In this document: positions 7,865 to 19,629 of the stretch, piece by piece | How positions within the stretch are numbered: position 1 is the stretch's first letter | How the letters are laid out: each line of letters begins with the position of its first letter | DNA from: JAZGBC01 sp036444495 | GTDB lineage: Bacteria; Pseudomonadota; Alphaproteobacteria; Kiloniellales; J153 | DNA: 33,355 bases | Direction of reading: 5' to 3' | Assembly: GCA_036444495.1 (NCBI GenBank) | Contig: JAZGBC010000177.1 | Coordinates: 1-33,355, forward strand | Notes under the pieces: generated by a model | Database searches by the model: none | Seen by the model: the letters and a program-made list of their open reading frames with translations, nothing else | What the model was told of the DNA's origin: nothing | Made by a program: the position numbers and the translations under genes

Positions 7865-9136
7865 CTAAAAGTGCTCACGGAACCAATGACCGAAGCGGCC
7901 CATCAGGCCGTCCGGCTCCCCTGTCTTTGCCCGCGTCCTGAGCGGCGCGGTCTCGTCCACCGATTGGGCGTAGTTCAGAAGTCCTGCGCAGGTCGCGTAG
8001 GCCGGCCCGCTGGTCGCCTCGGCCAGCCCGGCGATGCGGGTCGGCCGTCCGATGCGGATCTGCTTGTCCAGCGTCAGCGCGGCCAGCTCGGCGGTGCCGG
8101 GTAGCTGGGAGGCGCCTCCGGTGAGCACCACGCGGCGCCCGGCGATCTTGTCGAAGCCGCTCACCTCGAGATGGGAGCGGACCAGCTCGAAGGTCTCCTC
8201 CAGGCGCGGCCGTATGATGCCGACCAGGAGCGAGCGCGGCACCTGATAGGTCTGGATTCGCTCGTCCTCGCCTACCTGAGGCACGTCGATCGTCTCGCGT
8301 TCGTCGGTGCCGCCGGACAGGGCGTGGCCGTAGAGCGTCTTCAGGCGCTCGGCCTGCGCCACCCCGGTTGAAAGGCCGCGGGCGATGTCGTTGGTGACAT
8401 GCAGGCCGCCGACCGGCACCACGTCCGTGTAGATCACGTTGCCTTCGTAGAAGACGGCGATGGTGGTGGTGCCGCCGCCCATGTCGATGACGGTGACCCC
8501 CAGTTCCATTTCATCCTCGACCAGGGATGCCAGGCCCGAGGCGTAGGGCGAAACGACGAAGCCCTCGATCTCCAGATGGCAGCGCTGAATGCAGGCGGTG
8601 AGGTTCTGAACCGGTCCCGAGGAAGCGGTGACGATGTGGATGTCGACGCCCAGTTCCTGGCCATACATGCCGCGCGGGTCGCGAATGCCGCGGCTGCCGT
8701 CGATATTGTAGCCGACCGGGATGGTATGGATCAGCCTGCGGCCGGTCTCGGCCTGCCCGTTCAGCCCGGTCGCCTCGCGGCCGTGCTCGAAGGCGCGGCG
8801 CAGGTCCGCGTCCCCCACCTCGTGGCCGCCCACGGCGATCTGCACGCCGATCGAGCTGGAGGCCGGATGGCCGCCGGAAAGATTGACGATGATGCGCTCG
8901 ATGGTCTCGCCGGCCATCTGCTCGGCCGCGTGTACCGAATGCAGGATGGCGGACTCCACCGCGGCCATGTCCACCACGGCGCCGGACTTCATGCCCCGGC
9001 TGGCCTGCTGGCCGATGCCGATCACACGCGGCACGGCGCCCTCGTCGTTGTGTGCGATGAAACAGCAAATCTTGCTCGAACCGATGTCGAGGCCGGCCAT
9101 CAGATCGTTTCTCGGTCCGCCTAAGCTCCTGCGCAT
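7865..9136 (-). CDS. ftsA: Cell division protein FtsA
   Basis: Actin-fold ATPase that tethers FtsZ to the membrane and recruits later division proteins. It opens with an actin-type phosphate-1 motif (AGLDIGSSKICCFIA), contains the phosphate-2 block VIDMGGGTTTIAVF and the adenosine motif VVLTGGASQLPG, and has the FtsA-specific 1C subdomain between about 95 and 175. The end (GRFGHWFREHF) fits the amphipathic membrane-targeting helix. Length is 423 residues, normal for the family. The ATG at 9136 follows a purine-rich tract (GAGGGACAGGGA). It sits 48 nt after ftsQ and 91 nt before ftsZ. Confidence 0.96.
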   Translation of the reverse strand: MRRSLGGPRNDLMAGLDIGSSKICCFIAHNDEGAVPRVIGIGQQASRGMKSGAVVDMAAVESAILHSVHAAEQMAGETIERIIVNLSGGHPASSSIGVQIAVGGHEVGDADLRRAFEHGREATGLNGQAETGRRLIHTIPVGYNIDGSRGIRDPRGMYGQELGVDIHIVTASSGPVQNLTACIQRCHLEIEGFVVSPYASGLASLVEDEMELGVTVIDMGGGTTTIAVFYEGNVIYTDVVPVGGLHVTNDIARGLSTGVAQAERLKTLYGHALSGGTDERETIDVPQVGEDERIQTYQVPRSLLVGIIRPRLEETFELVRSHLEVSGFDKIAGRRVVLTGGASQLPGTAELAALTLDKQIRIGRPTRIAGLAEATSGPAYATCAGLLNYAQSVDETAPLRTRAKTGEPDGLMGRFGHWFREHF

Positions 9137-9184
9137 TCCCTGTCCCTCGAATTCTTCTCCACGTCCGGGTTCCTCATTCGCTTC

Positions 9185-10084
9185 TCAGGTGTCCTCGCCG
9201 CCTTGGGCGCTATCCTTGCCGCCGTCGGTGCCTGGGGCCGCCCCTGGGGCCGTGCGGACCACCAGGCGGTCCGGGGTGCGCAGGTCGATGACCACCACAT
9301 CGCGCCCCAGGACGCCGTGTTCGCGCTGAATGCGGGCAAGCTCGGACCAGGCGCCGGCCGCATCGGCCTCGGGCAGGCGCACGTCGATGCCGCCGTCAAG
9401 GCGCAGGTTCCAGCGCCGGCCGCGCACCCGTACGGCGGCGGCGACCCTGGTACTCAACTCCGGCTCGCGCGCGAGCATGGCCAAGAGGTCGGCCGCATGG
9501 GGCGGCGCGCCCTCGCCCACCACCAGGGGCAGCTCGGCAAAGCCTTCGGGCCGCACGTCCGATAACACTTCGCCCCGGCTGTCGATCACGGCGAGGTTGC
9601 CGTGGTTCTGCCAGATCGCGAGCGGCCGGCGCTCGGTCAGGCGCACGTAGATCAGGCGCGGCAGACGGCGCTCCACGGCGGCGCTCCGCACCCAGGGCAG
9701 GGCTTCCAGGAGGTCTTTGGCAGCCTGGGGGTCGAAGGCGAGAATCGGTGAATTGCGGGTGACACCCAGGATCCTGGTGATCTGGCTGCGCTGTGTGCGG
9801 ACGCGGCCTTCCACCAGCACGTCCTCGACCCTGAGTCCGGCGCGCGCGGTCAGTCCGAGCAGCGCCTCACCGGCCAGGGCGGCCTGCCTGCCGGCCCAGC
9901 CGCTCTGCCACAGCGCGGCAACACCAACGATTCCGGCACAGATCACCAGGCCGGCCGCCAGGTGGCGGTTGACTCGAAGCCGGGTCACGCCCTTGCGCCC
10001 GTGCGTGGCGCGCCGGGATTTACCCTTGCGCGCCTTGCGCCGCGGCTTCGAAGGCCGCCAAGGCAGTGCGCTCATGAGTCGCAT
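9185..10084 (-). CDS. ftsQ: Cell division protein FtsQ
   Basis: Bitopic inner-membrane protein that links cytoplasmic and periplasmic division proteins (with FtsL/FtsB). A very basic cytoplasmic tail of about 40 residues precedes one transmembrane helix (LAAGLVICAGIVGVAALW region), then a POTRA domain starting near LRVEDVLVEGR and the beta domain. The last 25 residues are Gly/Asp-rich and look disordered. I chose the ATG at 10084 because GGAGAA lies 6 nt upstream, giving a 13-nt overlap with ddl; the ATG at 10075 would make an ATGA overlap but is too far from that site. Confidence 0.94.
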   Translation of the reverse strand: MRLMSALPWRPSKPRRKARKGKSRRATHGRKGVTRLRVNRHLAAGLVICAGIVGVAALWQSGWAGRQAALAGEALLGLTARAGLRVEDVLVEGRVRTQRSQITRILGVTRNSPILAFDPQAAKDLLEALPWVRSAAVERRLPRLIYVRLTERRPLAIWQNHGNLAVIDSRGEVLSDVRPEGFAELPLVVGEGAPPHAADLLAMLAREPELSTRVAAAVRVRGRRWNLRLDGGIDVRLPEADAAGAWSELARIQREHGVLGRDVVVIDLRTPDRLVVRTAPGAAPGTDGGKDSAQGGEDT

Positions 10085-10988
10085 GCGGCGTTCTCCACCA
10101 TCCAGGCGCAGAGCTCGGGGAACGAGATGCCCAGGTGCGCGGCCTGCTCTGGCACCAGGGACAGCGGCGTCATGCCCGGCTGGGTGTTGATTTCCAGCCA
10201 GTAGAGGCGGCCCTTGGCCCCGTTCGTGTCGTCGTAACGGAAATCGGAACGCGTCACCCCGCGGCAGCCCAGCGCCTGATGCGCGGTGAGCGCGGCGTCG
10301 AGGACGGCTTCGGTGGTCTCGTCTTCAAGGGGGGCGGGGACCAGATGATCGGCCTTCCCGTCTGTGTATTTGGCGTCGTAGTCGTAGAAGCCCTGAATGG
10401 CGCGGATTTCGGTGACGGCCAGCGCCCGGTCGCCCATGACCGAGACGGTGAGCTCGCGGCCCGGGATGAACTCCTCGACCAGCACCTCCTCGCCGAACTC
10501 CCAGGTGGCGTCGTCGATGGCCGGCTTGTTGTCGCCCTCGCGCAGGATGCGCACGCCGACGCTCGATCCCTCGTTGGGCGGTTTGATGACATAGGGCCGA
10601 GCCATGACGTCGCCGCCCGCGAACTCCTCGCGCTTGACGATCATGCCCTTGGGCGAGGCGACGCCCGCTGCCCCGACGATGCTCTTGGCTATGGGCTTGT
10701 CCATGGCCAGCGCCGAGGCGAGCACGCCCGAGTGGGTGTAGGGGATGCGCAACAGTTCGAGCAGGCCCTGGGCGCAGCCGTCCTCGCCCCAGCGCCCGTG
10801 CAGCGCGTTGAACACCACGTCGGGCGCCGGCGTGAGTGCCTCGATGAGCGCCTTGATGTCGTGGGTCACCTCGACCTCGAAGGCGTCGTAGCCCGCCTCA
10901 TCGAGCGCCTTGGCGCAGGCCCGGCCGCTGACCAGGGAGACCTCGCGCTCGGCCGAGATGCCGCCCATGAGCACCGCCACGCGCCGGG

Positions 10989-10992
<4 letters not shown>
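10072..10992 (-). CDS. ddl: D-alanine--D-alanine ligase
   Basis: ATP-grasp enzyme that makes the D-Ala-D-Ala dipeptide which MurF adds to the peptidoglycan precursor. The 306-residue protein starts MTRRVAVLMGGISAEREVS, the family's N-terminal signature. It has the HGRWGEDG substrate region, the ATP-grasp loop PPNEGSSVGV, and the C-terminal metal/substrate block RSDFRYDD followed by LEINTQPGMTPLSLVPEQA. The ATG at 10992 overlaps the murB stop by ATGA, with GGGAGAGA just upstream. It overlaps ftsQ by 13 nt. Type ddlB by position in the dcw cluster. Confidence 0.96.
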
Positions 10993-11935
<943 letters not shown>

Positions 11936-11939
<4 letters not shown>

Positions 11940-13378
11940 CGTCCCGCCTCCGCCGGTTGGCCGCCCTTGCCCTGGGTTATTTCCGCCAGCTCGCCGGGCA
12001 GGTCCTGCGCCCAGGCCGTGATGTTGCCGGCGCCCAGGCAGACCACCAGGTCGCCGGCGGCGCCGATTTCCGAGACCAGGGGGGCGAGCAGGGATGAATC
12101 GGTCAATGCGGTAACGTTGCGGTGTCCGCGGGCGCGCAAGCCCTCGACCAGCGCGTCGCGGTGGATGCCCTCGATAGGCTCCTCGCCGGCGGCATAGACC
12201 TCGGCGACGATCACGTGATCGGCGTCGTTGAAGCAAGCGCAGAAGTCTTCGAAGAGGTCCGACAGCCGCGTGTAGCGGTGCGGCTGCACCACGGCGATGA
12301 CTTTGCCCTCGGTGGCCTGGCGCGCGGCCTTGAGCACGGCGGCGATCTCCACCGGATGATGGGCGTAGTCGTCGATCACGGTGATGCCGCCGGCCTCGCC
12401 GGTCTTGGTGAAGCGGCGCTTGACGCCGCCGAAGGCGCCCAAGGCCTCGCGCATCACCGCATCGGCGATGCCCATCTCGCGGGCGACCGCGATGGCGGCC
12501 AGCGCGTTCTGCACGTTGTGTTCGCCCACCATGTTGAGCGTGAGGCTCTCGATGGTCTCGGCCGTGTCATGGATGCGGTCGGTGATCTCCACGTCGAACC
12601 CCATGGTGCCGCCCTGGCTCGTCACGTTGAGCGCGCGCACGTCGGCCTGGGCGCTCATGCCATAGGTGATGACGCGCCGGTCCTCGATGCGTCCGATGAG
12701 CGACTGGACCACCGGGTGGTCGATGCAGAGCACCGCCACGCCGTAGAAGGGGATGTTCTCGACGAAAGCCTCGAAGGCAGCGTGCAGCGCCTCGACCGAG
12801 CCGTAGAAGTCCATGTGCTCGGGGTCCATGTTGGTGACGACCGCAATCGTCGAGGGCAGCTTGACGAAGCTGCCGTCGCTCTCGTCGGCCTCCACCACCA
12901 TCCAGTCTCCTTGCCCGAGACGCGCGTTGGTGCCGTAGGCGTTGATGATGCCGCCATTGATTACGGTCGGGTCGTGCCCGGCGGCGTCGAGCAGCGCGGC
13001 GATGAGCGAGGTGGTGGTGGTCTTGCCGTGGGTGCCGCCGACGGCGATCGCCCATTTCAGGCGCATGAGCTCGCCCAGCATCTCGGCGCGGCGCACCACG
13101 GGCACGAAGCGGGCGCGTGCGGCCTGTACCTCCGGATTGTCGGGCTTGACTGCGGAGGAGACGACCACGACCTGGGCGTTCTCCACGTTCTCGGCCTTGT
13201 GGCCCACGATCACCGTGACGCCCATGGACTGCAGGCGGCGCACATTGGCGTTCTCGTTGAGATCGCTGCCCTGCACCTGGTAGTCCAGATTGTGCAGGAT
13301 TTCGGCGATGCCGCTCATGCCGATGCCGCCGATACCGACGAAATGGATGGTGCCGAGATCGAGGGGCAGGCGTCTCAT
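11936..13378 (-). CDS. murC: UDP-N-acetylmuramate--L-alanine ligase MurC
   Basis: First Mur ligase: it adds L-Ala to UDP-MurNAc with ATP hydrolysis. An N-terminal Rossmann domain begins HFVGIGGIGMSGIA, the ATP loop GTHGKTT is at residues 115-121, and the central domain has EADESDGSF and the NMDPEHMD block; the C-terminal domain has DDYAHHPVEI. Length is 480 residues, standard. The ATG at 13378 overlaps the murG stop by ATGA and has GGGGGAGG upstream. Possible upstream in-frame extension was rejected because it overlaps murG and lacks homology. Confidence 0.97.
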
Positions 13379-14520
13379 GCCGCGGCCTCCCCCTGGCTGA
13401 TGCGTCCTTCGCCGTTGTCGTCGTTCAGGCCGCACACGAGATCGGCCAGGTGCTCCGCCGCCGAGGTGCGGGCATAGGCCTGGGCGCAACGCGAGGCGCG
13501 CACCAGCAAACCGGGCTGGGCGAGTAGGGAATGCAGCCGCTCGGCCAGGGTCTCGGGCGTGAAGGCCGACTGCGGCATGAGCCAGCCGCCGCCGGCTTCC
13601 GCAAGCCGCTGGGCGTTGGCCATCTGATGATCGTCGATCGAGGCGGGCAGGGGGACCAGGAGTCCGGGACGTCCCGCCGCGGCCAACTCGGCTATGGTAG
13701 AGGCCCCGGCGCGGCCGATCACCAGATGCGCGGCGCCAAGCCGCTCGGGCAGGTCGTCGAAAAAGCCCTTGAGCTCGCAGGAGACGCCGCAGTTCCGGTA
13801 AACCGCCGCCACCCGCTCGAGCTCGGGCCCGCGCACCTGCTGGGTGATGTGCAAGCGCCGGCGCAGGTGCTCCGCCAGCAGGCAGATCGCGGCGGGCACC
13901 ACCTCGTTGAAGACGAGTGCCCCTTGGCTGCCGCCGGTGACCAGCAGGCGCAGCGTGTCCTGCTCGTCGGGCAGGGCATAGGGCCGGCGCCCCAGCGCGG
14001 CGATGGCGGGGCGCACCGGATTGCCGGTGACGCGGACCTTGCCCGCGTCGGACTCGGCGATCCTGTCCACCTTGTCGAAGGAGGTGGCGATGATATGGGC
14101 GCTGCGTGCCAACAGCCTGTTGGCGCGGCCCAGCACGGCGTTCTGTTCATGCAGCACGATGCGCAGCCCCAGGCGCACGCCCGCCGCCACGCTGGGCACC
14201 GAGGGGTAACCGCCGAAGCCGACCACCATATCCGCGCCCAGGTCCTTCAGGTGCCGGCGCGCCTGCAAGGCCCCGAGTGCCAGGCGAATCACGCCCATCG
14301 CCTTGCCGAGCGGCCCCTTGCCCGCCAGGCCGCCGGCGCTGATGGTGCGGGTCTCGACCTGCGGCAGGTCCGGGCCGAAGCCGCCACCGCGCCGGTCGGT
14401 GATCAGGGCGACGCCGATGCCGCGCGCCAGCAGCTCGCGGGCCAAGGCCTGGGCCGGGAACATGTGCCCGCCGGTGCCGCCGGCGGCCAGGACGACGCGA
14501 TTGGGCGGGGTGGTGGTCAT
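13375..14520 (-). CDS. murG: Lipid II synthase glycosyltransferase MurG
   Basis: Membrane-associated GT-B glycosyltransferase that transfers GlcNAc from UDP-GlcNAc to lipid I, giving lipid II. The N-terminal glycine motif AAGGTGGHMFPAQALA, the second G-loop GFGGYPSVP, HEQNAVLGRANR, and the UDP-GlcNAc site VIGRAGASTIAE followed by a Gln-containing DDHQMANA helix are all present. The protein is 381 residues. The ATG at 14520 overlaps the ftsW stop by ATGA with GGGGGAG 6 nt upstream, and its own stop overlaps murC. Confidence 0.96.
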   Translation of the reverse strand: MTTTPPNRVVLAAGGTGGHMFPAQALARELLARGIGVALITDRRGGGFGPDLPQVETRTISAGGLAGKGPLGKAMGVIRLALGALQARRHLKDLGADMVVGFGGYPSVPSVAAGVRLGLRIVLHEQNAVLGRANRLLARSAHIIATSFDKVDRIAESDAGKVRVTGNPVRPAIAALGRRPYALPDEQDTLRLLVTGGSQGALVFNEVVPAAICLLAEHLRRRLHITQQVRGPELERVAAVYRNCGVSCELKGFFDDLPERLGAAHLVIGRAGASTIAELAAAGRPGLLVPLPASIDDHQMANAQRLAEAGGGWLMPQSAFTPETLAERLHSLLAQPGLLVRASRCAQAYARTSAAEHLADLVCGLNDDNGEGRISQGEAAA

Positions 14521-15640
14521 GCGAAACTCCCCCGGCCGATGCGCCGCCGGGTCAGGGCAAGCACCATGCCCATGCCGATGGCGAGCGCGAGCAGCGAGGA
14601 GCCGCCGTAGCTGATAAAGGGCAGGGTCATGCCCTTGGTCGGCATGAGATGCAGCGTCGAGGCCATGTTGATCAGCGCCTGCAGGCCGAACTGGGTGAGC
14701 AGCCCGGTGCAGGCGAGCAGGATGAAGAGATCGTTCTCGTGCATGAGCCGCGAGAAACCGCGCAGCACGACAAAGGCGAAGAGCATGACGATGGCCAGGC
14801 ACAGGACGAGGCCGAATTCCTCGCCCGCCACGGCGAAGATGAAGTCGGAATGGGCGTCGGGCAGCTGGGACTTGACCGTGCCTTCGCCCGGACCCCGGCC
14901 GAACAGTCCGCCGTTCATGAAGGCTTCCATGGAGCGCTCGATCTGGTAGCGATCGCCGACCGCCGGGTCGAGGAAGGCGTCGATGCGCGCGGCCACGTGG
15001 GGCAGGGTGAGATAGGTGGCGACAAGACCGACCGCACTGGCCAGCGCCAGAAGGCCGACCCAGTGCAGCGGCAATCCGGCGAGGAAAAGCTGCACACCCC
15101 AGACCGCTGTCACGACGAAGGTCTGGCCCACGTCCGGCTGGAGCAGCAGCAGAGCGGCCACCAGAACCCAAAGACCGAGCGCGATCTTCGTGCCCGGGAT
15201 GTCTTGCTCGCTTTTCTGCGCGGCCAGCAACCAGGCGACCGTCACCGCGAAGAAGGGTTTGACGAATTCCGAGGCCTGGAACGAAAGCCCGCCGATGCTG
15301 AGCCAGCGGGTCGCGCCTTTGATTTCGTGGCCGGCCAGCAGTGTGAGTGCGAGCAGCGGGATGCACGCGGCGAGCCCGAGCAGGGCCAGGCGGCGCAGCG
15401 AACGCGGATCGAGCAGCGACACGCCGAGCACCGTGGCCAGCGCCACGGTCAGGAACAGAATCTGGCGCTGTGCGAGTTGGAAGGTGCCCAGGCCTTCGAG
15501 GCGCGCCGCCGCCGCGGGCGAGACCGCCAGGATCAACAGCGCGCCAAGGCCCATCAGGCAAGCGAGCGCCGCCAGGGTCCAACGGTCCACCGTCCACCAC
15601 CAGCGGCCCACCAGGCTCGTATCGGTGCGGGCGAAGACCA

Positions 15641-15644
<4 letters not shown>
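14517..15644 (-). CDS. ftsW: Septal peptidoglycan polymerase FtsW
   Basis: SEDS-family integral membrane glycosyltransferase that polymerises lipid II at the septum as partner of the FtsI transpeptidase. The 375-residue protein has about ten hydrophobic helices, the large periplasmic loop with GPGEGTVKSQLPDAHSDFIF, and the late MPTKGMTLPFISYGGSS signature. The initiator is the first of two tandem ATGs (15644), which overlaps the murD stop by ATGA with GGGGG about 10 nt upstream. It sits between murD and murG and ends on the murG ATGA overlap. Confidence 0.96.
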
Positions 15645-17071
<1,427 letters not shown>

Positions 17072-17081
17072 GCGCGCCCTC

Positions 17082-18170
17082 CTATCTCAGCTTGAGGGTG
17101 GAGAGGCCGGCCAGCGCCAGGATCGAGGCGATGATCCAGAAACGGATGACGATGGTGGGCTCGGCCCAGCCCTTCTGCTCGAAGTGATGGTGCAGCGGCG
17201 CCATGCGGAACACGCGCCGGCCGGTCATCTTGAAGGAGGCCACCTGGACGATGACCGAGACGGTCTCCAGCACGAACAGTCCGCCGACGATGGCGAGCAC
17301 CAGCTCGTGCTTGGTCACCACCGCGATAGCGCCGAGCGCGCCGCCGCAGGAGAGCGATCCGGTGTCGCCCATGAAGACCATGGCCGGCGGCGCGTTGAAC
17401 CAGAGAAAACCGAGACTGGCCCCCACTAGCGCGCCGCAGAAGACGGCCAGCTCGCCGCTGCCGGGGACGGAATGGAGCTGCAGGTAGCTGGAGAAGACCG
17501 TGTTTCCGACCAGGTAGGCGATGAGCGCGAAGCAGCCGGCCGCGATCATCACCGGCACGATGGCCAAGCCGTCAAGCCCGTCGGTCAGGTTCACCGCGTT
17601 CGATGCGCCGACCATGACGAAGATGGCGAAGGGCACGAAGAACCAACTGAGGTTAAGCAGGAAGTCCTTGAGGAACGGCACGGCGAGGTGGGTTCGAATC
17701 GGGTCGGGCGTGAGCGCGATGATCCATAGCGTAGCGCCGCCCGCGATCGCGACCTGGGCGAGCAGCTTGACGCGTCCGGGCATGCCCTTGGAACTGCGCC
17801 GCGTGAGCTTGAGATAGTCGTCGGTGAATCCGACGAAGCCGAAGCCGCAGGTGACGACCAGCACCGTCCAGACGAAGCCGTTGGTCAGGTCCGCCCAAAG
17901 CAGGGTCGAGACGGTGATGCCGAGCAGGATCAGAAAGCCGCCCATGGTGGGTGTGCCCTGCTTGGTCAGCAGATGGCCGGCGGGCCCGTCTTCGCGGATC
18001 GGCTGACCTTCGCCCTGGCGCACCTTGAGCCAGGCGATGATGCGCGGGCCGAAGACGAAGGAGATGAGCAGCGCGGTCATCACCGCCGCGCCGCTGCGGA
18101 AGGTGATGTAGCGGAAGACGTTGAAAATACTGTAGTCGTCGGCCAGGGGGACGAGCAGGTTGTAGAGCAT
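17082..18170 (-). CDS. mraY: Phospho-MurNAc-pentapeptide transferase MraY
   Basis: Integral membrane enzyme that moves phospho-MurNAc-pentapeptide from UDP to undecaprenyl phosphate, giving lipid I. About ten transmembrane helices are visible in 362 residues. Catalytic Mg-binding motifs are DDYLKL (Asp117/118), NLTDGLDG (194-201), and the cytoplasmic HHHFEQKGW motif near the end, with KQGTPTMGG at 70-78. The ATG at 18170 is 16 nt after the murF stop, with AGGGGG some 11 nt upstream. It sits between murF and murD as is normal. Confidence 0.97.
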   Translation of the reverse strand: MLYNLLVPLADDYSIFNVFRYITFRSGAAVMTALLISFVFGPRIIAWLKVRQGEGQPIREDGPAGHLLTKQGTPTMGGFLILLGITVSTLLWADLTNGFVWTVLVVTCGFGFVGFTDDYLKLTRRSSKGMPGRVKLLAQVAIAGGATLWIIALTPDPIRTHLAVPFLKDFLLNLSWFFVPFAIFVMVGASNAVNLTDGLDGLAIVPVMIAAGCFALIAYLVGNTVFSSYLQLHSVPGSGELAVFCGALVGASLGFLWFNAPPAMVFMGDTGSLSCGGALGAIAVVTKHELVLAIVGGLFVLETVSVIVQVASFKMTGRRVFRMAPLHHHFEQKGWAEPTIVIRFWIIASILALAGLSTLKLR

Positions 18171-18186
18171 GGCGTGCCTGGCCCCC

Positions 18187-19629
18187 TTATTCGCCGTTGG
18201 CCGCGCGCGGCAGCTCGCCGGCCATGCCGCGCAGGGCCTCGACGACCAAACCCATGCGGCTGCCGGCCGAGCCCTTGACGAGCAGCGCGTCGCCGGCGCC
18301 CACGCTTGCCGTGACCAGCGGAATGAGCGCCTGGGAATCGGGCGCGTGCCCGCCGCGCAGGGCGACGGGCAGGGCCGCGTTGAGTTCCGCCATGTCGGGG
18401 CCGCAGGTGAACACCAGGTCGATACCGGCGGCCTGCAGCGGCTCGGCGAGCCCGGCGTGTTTCTCCGCCGAGGCCTTGCCCAGTTCCAGCATGTCGCCGA
18501 GCACGGCGATGCGGCGCCCGTGCCCTTCGACCGACGTACCGCCCAGCACCTCGAAGCCGGCACGCATGGAGGTGGGATTGGCGTTGTAGCTGTCGTCGAT
18601 CAGCGTCAACTCGCCATCCGCGAGGGTTACATGGTGACGCTCGCCGCGGCCCTTGACCGGCGGAATGCGCGCCAGCTCCTCGGCCGCGGCCTGGACGTCG
18701 GCGCCGGCGGCGGCCACGGCGGCCAGGATCGCCAGGGAATTCATGACCCAGTGCGTGCCGGGCAGCCCGACGCGGTAGTCCAGGCGCGCGCCTAATACCT
18801 CGGCGCACACCTTGCTGCCGGTTTCCTCCAGCGTGTGATCGACGAGACGCACCTCTGCGCGCGCGTCGTTGCCAAAGCCGATGATGCGTTTTATGCCGTC
18901 GGCGCCGGCCTTTTCCGCCAGGCCGTCGAAGTGCGGATTGTCGCGGTTCAGCACGGCCGTACCGTCGGGCGGCACGCCTTCGAAGATCTCGGCCTTGGCC
19001 TCGGCGATCTTCTCGACCGAGGCGAAGTAGCCAAGATGCGCCGGCTCCACGTTGGTGATCAGCGCGATGTCAGGGCGCAGCAGCGCGGTCAGGTCGCGGA
19101 TTTCGCCGGGGTGGTTCATGCCCAACTCGAAAACGCCGTAGACCGAATTCAGCCCCATGCGCGCCAGGCTGAGCGGCAGGCCCCAATGGTTGTTCAGGCT
19201 GGCGGCGTTGGCCGCCGTCGACGCCTGGGCGGCCAGGCAGCGTGCCAGCGCCTCCTTGGTGCTGGTCTTGCCGACGCTGCCGGTCACCCCGATGAAACGC
19301 GCGCCGCTGCGCGCGCGCGCCGCGGCTCCCAGATCGCGCAGCGCGGCCATGGTGTCGTCGACCAGCAGCAGCGCGGCGTTGCCGGGCAGGAGATCCAGGC
19401 CCGGCTTGCCGGGCCGGCGGTGCGAGACCACGGCGGCCGCGCCGGCCTGGACGGCCTTGGCGATGAAGTTGTGGCCGTCGAAGGTGGGTCCCTGGAGCGC
19501 GATGAAAAGGTCGCCCGGCGTCAGGCTGCGCGTGTCGATGGAGACGCCCGTTGCGGACCACTCGGCGGTATTGGCGCCACCGGTGGCCCGGGATGCATCG
19601 GACGCGGTCCAGAGGGCGCCCCCGTTCAT
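18187..19629 (-). CDS. murF: UDP-MurNAc-tripeptide--D-Ala-D-Ala ligase MurF
   Basis: Last cytoplasmic Mur ligase; it attaches the D-Ala-D-Ala made by Ddl to finish the pentapeptide precursor. The 480-residue protein begins with the MurF/MurE N-terminal substrate domain (SIDTRSLTPGDLFIAL), the ATP loop GVTGSVGKTSTKE starts at residue 114, the central block is FELGMNHPGEI, and the C-terminal domain has LIDDSYNANPTSM. The ATG at 19629 overlaps the murE stop by ATGA, with GGGAGA 6 nt upstream. Confidence 0.96.
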   Translation of the reverse strand: MNGGALWTASDASRATGGANTAEWSATGVSIDTRSLTPGDLFIALQGPTFDGHNFIAKAVQAGAAAVVSHRRPGKPGLDLLPGNAALLLVDDTMAALRDLGAAARARSGARFIGVTGSVGKTSTKEALARCLAAQASTAANAASLNNHWGLPLSLARMGLNSVYGVFELGMNHPGEIRDLTALLRPDIALITNVEPAHLGYFASVEKIAEAKAEIFEGVPPDGTAVLNRDNPHFDGLAEKAGADGIKRIIGFGNDARAEVRLVDHTLEETGSKVCAEVLGARLDYRVGLPGTHWVMNSLAILAAVAAAGADVQAAAEELARIPPVKGRGERHHVTLADGELTLIDDSYNANPTSMRAGFEVLGGTSVEGHGRRIAVLGDMLELGKASAEKHAGLAEPLQAAGIDLVFTCGPDMAELNAALPVALRGGHAPDSQALIPLVTASVGAGDALLVKGSAGSRMGLVVEALRGMAGELPRAANGE